From positions 24,156,317 to 24,220,316 of the forward strand of contig CM071931.1 in the NCBI GenBank assembly GCA_016081115.2: a stretch of DNA of 64,000 nucleotides, written 5' to 3'. Below, piece by piece: positions 47,182 to 55,835 of this stretch (within the stretch, counting starts at the first letter, position 1; every line of letters starts with the position of its first letter). A model generated the notes under the pieces. That model was not told where the DNA came from. It saw only the letters and a program-made list of their open reading frames with translations, and ran no database searches. A program made the translations under genes and the position numbers. Source of the DNA: Rehmannia glutinosa. Its lineage: Eukaryota > Streptophyta > Magnoliopsida > Lamiales > Orobanchaceae.

Positions 47182-47489
47182 ACCATAAGGAAATACAAGA
47201 GTTTTACGCTGGTTGTCGACCTAACGCGACCCTCCTCCTTTATCCGGGCTTGGGACCGGCAACATATAGACGGGTTACCCTGTCTATATGCAGGCGAAGT
47301 TGATAAAAATCAATATTAAATGAATAAAATAAGAAATCTTATGGAATATTCTTTTTAGTGCATAAAGTAGTGCAGACTGCTGGAGATTGAGTGCATATTC
47401 TGCACTAAAATGGTGCAGACTAGTGGAGATGGTCTAAGTACATGTATGATACAAATACAAATACTTGATTACTATAATAGTATGTGCAC

Positions 47490-48525
47490 TATATTTAAAC
47501 CTCTATAAATTAATAACATTGGGACTGCCAAAATCTATTAATTTAACGAGATATTAAATAATTGATAAATTAACAATTTATTATTTTATAGAAATTTGGT
47601 TGGTTGAAAACTTCTCTTGATGATAATAATCCCGCTAATCCAAAAACTATTTAAAAGTTGCAAAATATTAAATTATTGTTATTTCTACCAAACAAAACAT
47701 CAAAGATTTAACCTTATAAAGAGCTTTTAAGATGCAACATAGGCGATGATTTTACCTAAGTCCTTTTGGAGGGTTATAAAGTAGGGAATTCAAATCCATA
47801 GATGATAAATATTTTATGTGCAATAAATTTTGCAAATTCAGTTTGAAGTATAGATGTTTATGCAAATGCAATTGCAAATGGATTTCACGTTGTAAATTTC
47901 GATCAATGATGACATGACTTGATAGAGTTTGGATGAAACGATCGTTAGATAGTGAAGACACTCAAGAACAACAAAATCTAATCAAAGAGTTGAATTATTG
48001 TAATGTAATAGATGTCGGATATCTCTTTAACTACCCTAAAGAAAGGTGACAAAACTGTAGGGATGTTGACTAACGAGCAAATAATCGAGAGCATCATATG
48101 AACTATAAAGTTGAAAATGATAGTTTTACTGTATACCCTCTGCTCAAGACAATTAAAGCTCGACATCAATGTCATTGAATAGTTTTTTATTGAGCTATGA
48201 TAAAACCACACTAGAAGGTTTTACTATATTAATAACATTTAGATACAAACCTTATGATAACATCAACTTCAATAAGAAACAAATGACAATGGGTTGTTTT
48301 TAATGAAGTCCTCATAGATTATTATAGATATACTATATATTAAAGAGTTATTAATTTATATATCCCATGGGGCCTATATAATTTTTCGAACATATATTAT
48401 TTATAAATTTAGCGAATTATTAATTTAGCATGTTGTCCACAAGTTGGGAAATGCCGAAATTATTATTTAAGCGATGTTATTAAATAATCGAATATTAAAT
48501 TATCGAGGTTCTCTTGTGTATTATA
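47490..48525 (+). mobile_element. Decayed pogo/Tigger-like (Lemi-type) DNA transposon
   Basis: The left end reads AACCTCTATAAATTAATAAC, and the right end, read backwards, AGAACCTCGATAATTTAATA, the kind of ends seen in plant pogo-like/Emigrant elements. On the plus strand near 47970-48180, short frames give NLIKELNYCN, MLTNEQIIESI and FTVYPLLKTIKARHQ, resembling the C-terminal end of the pogo-type transposase. Earlier catalytic parts are not recognisable. Exact limits and TA target sites were not fixed. Confidence 0.55.
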
Positions 48526-49192
48526 CTTATCAACTAGACAAGATTTTATATACATATGTATAATGAAAAAACTACATAATGCTTTTGTATAATTACAAAA
48601 ACTCTTCCACTATAAATAAAAGAAAAAGTTGGAATTCTATCAAAAAAACATAGATATTAAATCCAAATTTTGCCCAATTTATTTATAAATTTGGATTTTT
48701 GACTTACTCAAGTTAAATTGGGAAATTTTAATTCAATTAGATAGAATTCAATAGATCGTATATAATTGAATTAAGATCCACTTTTGAATTGAGGTTTAAG
48801 AATATCAATTTGATTCATTCGATTTGAGAAAGTTAAAGAAATCGAAATTCGATTTGAATGCCTGTCATCCAAAATATAGAAAAACAATTAGAGTTGCTTC
48901 GAAAAAAAATAAAATAAAGAAGAATACTAATGTGGGAGATTTTTCTTCTAAGTCCTTTCTTAAATATAATTCGGTTCCTTCCCAAAAAAAAATATATAAT
49001 TTGCTCTCAGTTTTTTTGAACAGCGAAAGAAAAAAACCGATATAATGGAGGACAAAGTTCTTTCCAGTTTGTTCTACTTTCAAATATTATCCATTTTTTT
49101 TAGAGTAAGGCTATATTAATTGTCTCCCAAAAAGTTGTACCACGTCACCTGGCAATTTTACTTTTGCATAGTCTACATATGGATTCTGAGAA
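48526..49192. other. AT-rich intergenic DNA with one low-complexity open frame
   Basis: A 73-residue plus-strand frame (48824-49045), rich in Lys, Ser and Asn (MRKLKKSKFDLNACHPKYRK), resembles no family known to me. The region also covers the 3' UTR of the OST4 gene near 49120-49192. I do not call a gene here. Confidence 0.4.
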
Positions 49193-49306
49193 TCAATTGC
49201 CCTCATAATTTGGGTCTGCCATGACATACTGATAAGCAATCACCAGCACAAATATGAAGATGCCGAGAAAGTTGGCAAAGAAGCCCAAGTCCTGATCATC
49301 AATCAT
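49193..49306 (-). CDS. OST4: OST4, small subunit of oligosaccharyltransferase
   Basis: A 37-residue protein on the minus strand starts MIDDQDLGFFANFLGIFI and ends DPNYEGN. It is the full length of plant OST4, one of the smallest membrane proteins known. Residues 9-29 form one transmembrane helix (FFANFLGIFIFVLVIAYQYV); the N-terminal acidic DDQD lies on one side. OST4 stabilises the oligosaccharyltransferase complex in the ER membrane, which transfers glycans to Asn of nascent proteins, by tying the catalytic STT3 subunit to its partners. The single coding exon has no defects. Its start lies 862 bp from that of the divergent DUF616 gene. Confidence 0.93.
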   Translation of the reverse strand: MIDDQDLGFFANFLGIFIFVLVIAYQYVMADPNYEGN

Positions 49307-50168
49307 CTGGAAATCGGAGGTAGATTACAGAACCGACGGCGATGCTCAGTGATGACGCCCGAGCCGAGCTGGAAGAAATTAATCACGCCATCAGCCCAGC
49401 ACACATCCGAGTGGAGGGCCTACAGGTGACGTCAGTAATGATGCGCGGTGACACGTCATGAATTAGGCTCGCCCGCTACCGAGCCCAACCACGAAGATGA
49501 CGGCCGAGCCCCCGACCCCGGCCCAAATTTCGGGGAAGCGCATGCGCATTTCATAAAAATAACCATTTACCCATGTTTGCCCATGCTTAGTCTTTATTGG
49601 TATCAAAACCTGCCACGCAAAGTTATAGAGAGGAGTCACCAAGGGATTTGGTGACATGCACGATTAGAAAGGGACATGTGTCCTTTTTTAATTATTTTAA
49701 TTAGTGACCAGTGCAAAAATGACAAAAAAACCCACTTACTCGGGGGTATAAAACTCCTCATTTTAAGAGGAAAAAAAAAAAGGGGAAAAAAAGACATAGA
49801 AAAGAGGACCTGTAAACGCGAGATAAAAAAATCACCCCAATAATCCTCAATTACGCTAAAAAAGCGAAATTAGCCATAAATAAACACGTTACGCATACTT
49901 ATATTTTCACGTGTTAAATTCATTACATATTTTGCTTGTTGACCAAAACGCACGTCAACACTCATATCTGTATAATTTGCTCACAATTTAAACAGATCTA
50001 GATACATTACACTATGTTCCATGATTTTGCTCTCAAGAATCACCTGAAAACAGAGTCCAAGATTAGATCTTTGTGATTCCGTTCACCACTACCCTATTTG
50101 ATCATAAATTCATTATTCCCGTGGGAAAAAAAAAAAAAGCACAACCCATTTGAACAGGGCTTAAATTC
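49307..50168. promoter_or_regulatory. Intergenic region between divergent OST4 and DUF616 genes
   Basis: Both start codons face outwards from this 862-bp space, so it should hold both promoters. It contains the palindrome TGACGTCA (49427-49434) and ACACGTCA (49451-49458), both with the ACGT core recognised by plant bZIP factors, in a GC-rich part close to OST4. On the plus strand a TATA-like GGGTATAAAACTCC lies near 49745. The part 49800-50000 is AT-rich and partly repeat-like. These sites are candidates only. Confidence 0.45.
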
Positions 50169-53100
50169 ATGGAAAATGATTTCCATCGGTCCGTTTCTTC
50201 GCGGGCTGCCCGAAGAAATCAGCACCAGCAAACCAAAGGTAAATATACTATTTCCCTTTCATTTAACATAATTTAATGTTTTTTTTCTTGGAGGGTTTGA
50301 AAATTTTAATGGGTTAAAACAAAATCTGTGAATGCAGATACTGAAGGAGGGTTGTTGTACAGTGGGAAATTATCCCAAGAGTATGCAATGAGGATTATAT
50401 GGAAAAGGGGTTTCATTCGATTGATTCTTACAGGAGGAATTATTTGGATGTTGTTAATTCTCACCGTTTTGTTGTTTCATATATGGTCTTGCCAATCTTC
50501 TGTTGCATTTTTTGCAGGTTAGTTGTATTCTTTCCCATTGTCTGCTCAACTTTTTATGCATTTATCAGTTGTAGAGAAAATTTATGCCTTTAGTTTAGGA
50601 GCTTAACTGCAAATGTTTCTTTAAAGAATTTTCAGCTAATCCCGATTCGATGAAAATAGTAGAATGAGCACTATGTTTTTTTTTTGGTCCTGGGTGTTGT
50701 GTTTATGACTTTGTGATTTTTCTACAAAAGATAGTGAAAAGTATGTTGTTTTGTTTATGACTATCAGTTTGTTGCTGATTAACTTGTCACTTGTCTTTCA
50801 CTCGTGTAGTTATGAATTAGGGAAAATGTTATAATCTGAAGCTACTACGCTATACAATTATGAGTAACTTATCAGGTGCTGTCATTTGACGCGGCAGTGT
50901 GAAAATGTTTTCGGTGCTTATACTTCAATAGTTATTCTAGTGTTGTAATATGCAATGATACAAAAAAGTTTCTGGGAAAATGTTTACGGAAAAAGCTATA
51001 ACTTGAAGAACTAGTTTTGGATACATAACTTAGTTGATGAAGTTAAGGTCTTTTGGATACATAACTTTAAATTTGATGTAGTTAACTTCTGCTGCTAGGC
51101 TGTAAGATGTTGAATGTGCTCAATGAAAAAAGGGATAATTACAAAAAGACCCCTAAGGTTTGGACTAATCACAAAAGAATCAAGAGGTTTTCGAAAATTA
51201 CAAAAACCCGCTTGAGGTTTGATTGTGTCTTAAATTTAAGGGTGTAACTTTAGTATTTTGATTTTCGTAATTGGAGTTTTTGAAATATTTTTTGCACATG
51301 AAGGGGGAACACCGAACATGTAAGACGGATCAAACTAAATGGTTTTTTTGTAATTCCCGAGAATCTCTTGGATTTCTTTTTTTGTAATCCTCAATTTTTT
51401 TTTCTTCTTCAATTATCCCTAAAAAAAATGCTGCAGTTGCCTTGTATGAAGTTAAACTGGTATGTTTTTGTTACTGTTTGATGTGATTGAAATGCACAAA
51501 TCATGCTATTAGGTTACCGTTTACTCCAAATATCCTACTATTTCTCCTTCTCAAAAGAGACAAATGATTATTTCCTTTAATTTTTAAGTCAATTTTTTTG
51601 ATCTGCAGCTCTTTGTAACAAAGATAGCAAAGTATATGGAGTTTTAAACACAATGGGACTTGTGACACCACCACATCGTAAGACTAGAGATTTTCCTTTT
51701 ACTATTTATATTTAGTACTTTCACTTGATTGATCATTTATGTATAGTTCTCTTTCTTCTTTTTTACATCTAGGTTGTCCTATCCCTGTTGCTGATGACCC
51801 GAACAAAATAGTCATTCCAGAGAAACGAACACCAGAAAAGTTGGTGCAGAGACTGTCCTATATTACTGAAGATAGTAATGCAACCAATGGCTCTCAATCT
51901 TCTCCTCTGTTTGCTGCTAAGTCTTTTTCTCTCTCGCTTTGGTGGCCATCTGACTTGGCAGCAAAGAGAGGAAAGCTTCAAAATCAAGCCGAACATGAAG
52001 GTAATAAGCTACTCTTTTTTGTGAACACTGGTCTATGTGTTTGCTTAAGTTGTTACCGTACAACATCAGTTTGAAGAGCTGGATAATTTTCTCTGATCAT
52101 ATATGCATGAACTTTCTCATTTTTTTGAACTAAGCACCCTTCATGGACATTCGATGTAAAAGACAATTGAAATATCCGGACGTTGTTGTAGTCTATTTAA
52201 GTGATTTTTTGAATTAATTTATTCAGAAAAACTGGATTCAAATAAATGGCAATTGTCTTTTATGGTAAAGAATGGGAAAGAAAAGGTTGATAAGAAACTA
52301 ATGTATTTAGATGTTGAAGTTCATATATTTTCTTTCCAGTATGAATAATTCTTTTAGCCTCAGGCTGCTGAATTTGAAAAGATCTATACCAATAACCTTT
52401 TAGTTTTCTTTTCTTGATTTTTTTCTAGTCAAAATTTTGAATGCTGGATAAAAAGAAGGGATATTTACAAAAACACCCCTGAGATTCGGGCTAATTACAA
52501 AAAAACCTAGAAGCTTTTGCAAATTGCAAAAACCCCATTGATTTCGTATTACATTTTCCCCAGCACAAGCTGAAAAAGATTTCAAAAACCAAAAACGTCA
52601 GTGGTGTTTTTGTAATTATCCCTAAAAAGAATAAAAAGTTCCAATTTTATTGATGCAAAAATCACAGATTGATCAACATCAACTAGTTGTGCGATCAACA
52701 TCAACTAGTTGTGCCCCTAATATATTTGATGTTAACTACTATAGATGTTTAATACTTTCAGGTGCATTGTGGATTTATGCAAGGTGGAGGTGAAGAGATG
52801 GCTCCGAAAGACATTGAATATGTGAAGAAATGTAAATTTGTCGTGGCAACTGGCATTTTTGATGATTATGATTCACCTCACCAGCCATCAAATATTAGTA
52901 AACGTTCAGAGAGTCTGTTTTGTTTCCTAATGGTGGTTGATGAAGTGTCCCTTAAATTCATCAGAAATAATGTTAGTGTCACAGAGGATATTCACGGAGG
53001 GCAATGGGTGGGTATCTGGCGACTAATTCTGCTTAAGCACCAGCCTTATGATGAACCGAGAAGAAACGGGAAGGTTCCAAAGATATTAACCCACAGGTTG

Positions 53101-54751
53101 TTCCCTCAAGCCCAATATAGCATCTGGATTGACGGTAAAATGGAGCTTATAGTGGATCCATTGCTTCTATTGGAAAGGTATGATAGTGCTTCATCACATA
53201 CTTCTGAGCCAAGCACATTCATTGTTGGGATGATTACAAAAAAGGATAATTACAAAAATTACCCTTGCAGTTTAGCCTAATTACAAGAAAACCCTGTTAT
53301 CTTTCAAAATTACAAATACCCCTTTGACATTTGTATTTAGTTTACAAATTGGACCTCAAGAGGGGGCTGTTTGTTAGGCAAATGCAAATCTCAACTCTCA
53401 AGAGGTTGTTTGTAACACCTTAAGGGGTATTTGTGATTTTGAAAGGTAATTGGAGTTTTTTATAATTTGGCTAAACCTCAGGGGTTGTATTTGTAATTAC
53501 CCTTGCTAAAACTACTGTTGAAGTTTAGCCTACCTAATTAAAAAAATTCAGTTTTCTTTCAAAATTACAAATACATCCTTAAAGTATTACAAACACCCCC
53601 TTGAGGTTTTTTTTTAACAAATAACCCCTTTTGAGGGTGCAATTCGTAAAATAGAAACAAATATCAAGGGAGTACTAATTTCCAAAGATAGTTGGGTTTT
53701 TCGTAATTAGACTGAACCTCAAGGGTATTTTTTGTAATCATCCCTTCATTGTTTTTGTGGGGTTTGTGCAAATTCTTCATACTTCAGTATGTCCTTGTAA
53801 CTTAATTGGAGGTAATACTCCGACAGTTACTATCATGTTATTGCGAAAGTTATATACTTTATCAGTTGGATTTCTAGCTAGGAAATATTAGGGATATAAC
53901 ATTAGATGTTGATTTCGTATGCGCCTTTTACCTGTTCAGAAGCAGAGTTTTCACATGATAATCTGGTTAATGGAGCTCTACATGATACCACAATAGAGTA
54001 GTATTTCTTCTAGATTTAAAATCTTTGTACAAGTTCAACTGAAAAGAACTTCACTGTTTCTTGCGATTCAATCTTAACTTGCAGATATTTATGGCGTGGG
54101 AAATACACCTTTGCCATTGCTCAGCATAAACATCATCGCAATATATATGAAGAGGCTGATTCAAACAAACGAAGGAAGCGATATGCTCGCCCACTAATTG
54201 ATCTACACATGAAAATATATCGTTATGAGGGATTGGAGCCTTGGAGTCAGCAAAAAGGCACCTTGAGTGGTAAGATTAACAACTTTCCAATATATGTTTA
54301 TATCTTATCTGTGTTCTCTTTACGAGACAGCCGATTCCGTCTTTTACTGCTGGAATTTAATTTATTTTTGGTAAATGCAGATGTGCCTGAAGGAGCAATA
54401 ATCATACGCGAACACACTGCACTGAATAATCTGTTTAGTTGCTTGTGGTTCAACGAGGTTCATCTCTTTACGCCAAGAGATCAGCTAAGCTTCGGATATG
54501 TTGTCTATAGGTTAGGAGGTTCATTCAAATTTTTTATGTTTCCAAATTGTGAATACAACTCGATATTTGTGTTGCACCCGCACAATCGGGAACATTCGTC
54601 TAAAATAGAATGGGCAAAAACAATGGAGGAGTTGAAAAAACACCCAGAGTTGATAGAGAGCAGGGGAGGATTAGGTTTATGGACACCTTATCCTGGGAAT
54701 CTTGATTTGGTTGTAATGCCACCAGTAGCCAGAACTTCAAAAGCAGGCTGA
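50169..54751 (+). CDS. DUF616/MUCI70-like glycosyltransferase gene, seven exons, one frameshift
   Basis: Exons: 50169-50238, 50338-50517, 51609-51677, about 51775-52002, 52762-53177, 54085-54269, 54381-54751, all with GT-AG borders. The protein is a type II membrane protein: a basic N-tail, then a signal anchor at residues 50-73 (GFIRLILTGGIIWMLLILTV). The lumenal part has PIPVADDPNKIVIP, FGGHLTWQQREESFK, VHCGFM, GIFDDYDSPHQPSN, FCFLMVVDE, QYSIWIDGKMEL with the DXK-like core, YARPLIDLHMKIY, EGAIIIREHT and LFTPRDQLSFGYV. These are DUF616 landmarks; members such as MUCI70 act in the Golgi in cell-wall polysaccharide synthesis. Exon 4 has a 28-bp insertion that shifts the frame between SQSSPLF and GGHLTW, so as read the protein is truncated. 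Confidence 0.87.
51131..51420. repeat. MITE copy A (ATTACAAAA family) in intron 2 of the DUF616 gene
   Basis: Begins AGGGATAATTACAAAAA and ends TTCAATTATCCCT, giving inverted ends AGGGATAATT/AATTATCCCT. About 290 bp, no coding sequence. It shares ends and inner motifs (AAAGACCCCTAAGGTTTGG) with copies B to E. Confidence 0.7.
52457..52623. repeat. MITE copy B (ATTACAAAA family) in intron 4 of the DUF616 gene
   Basis: Begins AGGGATATTTACAAAAACAC and ends TTTTTGTAATTATCCCT. 167 bp, with clear inverted ends. It is the shortest copy and close to a minimal form. Confidence 0.72.
53243..53503. repeat. MITE copy C (ATTACAAAA family) in intron 5 of the DUF616 gene
   Basis: Begins AGGATAATTACAAAAATTAC and ends TTTGTAATTACCCTT. 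It lies 65 bp after the exon 5 donor site, so an unspliced frame runs into it and ends there. Confidence 0.68.
53504..53745. repeat. MITE copy D (ATTACAAAA family), directly next to copy C
   Basis: Shares the inner motifs (CAAAATTACAAATACATCC, CCTTGAGGTT) and ends TTTTTTGTAATCATCCCT, but its left terminus is missing. The tight C-D pair suggests insertion of one into the other or a local duplication. Confidence 0.6.
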
Positions 54752-55107
54752 TTTACTGGAATACTTTTTGTATTTTTTGACAATCCCACTTGTATCTGTA
54801 TCTCTGTGAGGCTGTGATGTAAAAAATTACATTGCATGTCATGTTAGCATCAACCATAGTTAGTTGATTTAAAATTGTGGGATGGATTAGGTTTATGGAC
54901 ACCTTATCCTGGGAATCTTGATTTGGTTGTAATGCCACCAGTAGCCAGAACTTCAAAAGCAGGCTGATTTACTGGAATACTTTTTGTATTTTTTGACAAT
55001 CCCACTTGTATCTGTATCTCTGTGAGGCTGTGATGTAAAAAATTACATTGCATGTCATGTTAGCATCAACCATAGTTAGTTGATTTAAAATTGTGGGATG
55101 GATTAGG
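54668..55107 (+). repeat. Perfect 216-bp tandem duplication of the DUF616 gene 3' end
   Basis: 54668-54883 is repeated without visible change as 54884-55099, and GGATTAGG occurs at both starts and once more at 55100-55107. The unit covers the last 28 codons including the stop, and the 3' UTR start. The first copy is in the gene; the second is non-coding downstream DNA. The 8-bp GGATTAGG at the joints points to slippage or unequal exchange. Confidence 0.92.
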
Positions 55108-55595
55108 GCCTTTGTTTACTTTTTTTAGTTGTTAATTATTTGATTTTGTTGAGAAAATTTCTGTCCAGTGTGTTTGATTAGTTACTGCATTGCAGAAATT
55201 GTTAGCTACTATTAATTTTCGAAAATGGAAAAAGAAAAAAAGAATAGAATAAGCTGGAATGGAATGGGATTATGTTAGTTTAGCTGTTGTACTCTTGAAT
55301 GCTTTCTCAAACTTAAAATGGGGTTTCACAGATTTAACTAGTAAAAAGGTCTAAGGCCGATTGTTTTATGGGTGGCGCTATTCACACTTCACACCCCTTT
55401 TCCTCTATTGTATCATCCCATTTGAGTCACCATCACGCCATTCAATCTGAAATATCGTGACATTCAATTTGAGTCAACATACATCATGTCATCCCATTTG
55501 AGTCATTGTACTACTGCTATATGGGTTTATTGAAGGAAGGATAAATTGGGGAATATTGGGGGGTGTATGAAGTAAATGAGTTGTTTTTAAGAAAT
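55108..55595. other. Intergenic DNA between convergent DUF616 and DCL4-like genes
   Basis: No gene seen. It contains short repeats of CATCCCATTTGAGTCA and CATTCAATTTGAGTCAAC near 55420-55505. It holds the likely 3' UTR end of the plus-strand gene. Confidence 0.4.
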
Positions 55596-55802
55596 AGGGT
55601 GATATTACTAAAATACCCTCTAGGTTCTGTCTAATTAATAAAAAAACTATCTTTAAAAAAAAAACAAGCACCCCTTGATATTTATTGCTATTTTACAAAA
55701 TTGCACCCTCACGAGGGAGGTATTAGCAAATGATGACCTCAAGGGGGTGAATTTTGAAAGATAGTTGAATTTTTTTCTGTAATCAGCTCTGTAATTATCC
55801 CC
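55596..55802. repeat. MITE copy E (ATTACAAAA family) at the 3' border of the DCL4-like fragment
   Basis: Begins AGGGTGATATTACTAAAATA and ends CTGTAATTATCCCC, diverged from the other copies. It lies only 33 bp downstream of the last recognisable DCL4 exon, where further DCL4 sequence would be expected. Confidence 0.6.
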
Positions 55803-55835
55803 ACAAATTATAGTAGATTGTATTTGAAAGATCAC

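Larger units (their letters stand above)
44114..47300 (-). mobile_element. RTE-clade LINE, full length (3.2 kb), recently inserted
   Basis: An 18-bp target duplication with one mismatch (TGATAAAAATtAATATTA at 44096-44113; TGATAAAAATcAATATTA at 47301-47318) encloses an element with an AP-type endonuclease followed by a reverse transcriptase on the minus strand. The 3' end is a (TTG)n tail, preceded on the same strand by CCCCACGTAGTGGGATTAAG, both typical of plant RTE elements. The full 5' end is present. One frame break between the RT halves and one catalytic change in the endonuclease make it inactive as read. Confidence 0.93.
43594..47434. mobile_element. Tourist-like (PIF/Harbinger) MITE, 636 bp without the LINE inside it
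   Basis: Terminal inverted repeats GACCAACTCC (left) and GGAGATGGTC (right) are bordered by TAA on both sides (43591-43593 and 47435-47437), the 3-bp target typical of PIF/Harbinger. With the LINE and one target-site copy (44114-47318) removed, 636 bp of AT-rich non-coding DNA remains. Short inner motifs also pair across the ends (TAAAATGGCG near 43614; AAAATGGTGCAG near 47407). Confidence 0.8.

Noticed and set aside
44660..47319. Plus-strand open frames across the LINE
   Set aside because: Shadows of the endonuclease and reverse transcriptase, which carry recognisable motifs on the minus strand.
48824..49045. 73-residue Lys-rich open frame
   Set aside because: AT-rich low-complexity composition and no similarity that I recognise; a possible organellar origin was considered but nothing supports it.
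51878..51924. Treating part of DUF616 exon 4 as a very short intron (47 bases from GTAATG to CTAAG) to restore the frame
   Set aside because: Plant introns are rarely under about 60 bases, and removing it would delete the conserved SQSSPLF segment. A 28-bp insertion explains the shift better.
54753..54956. Minus-strand open frame of 67 residues at the DUF616 gene end
   Set aside because: Shadow across the 216-bp tandem duplication; antisense to the true last exon and 3' UTR.
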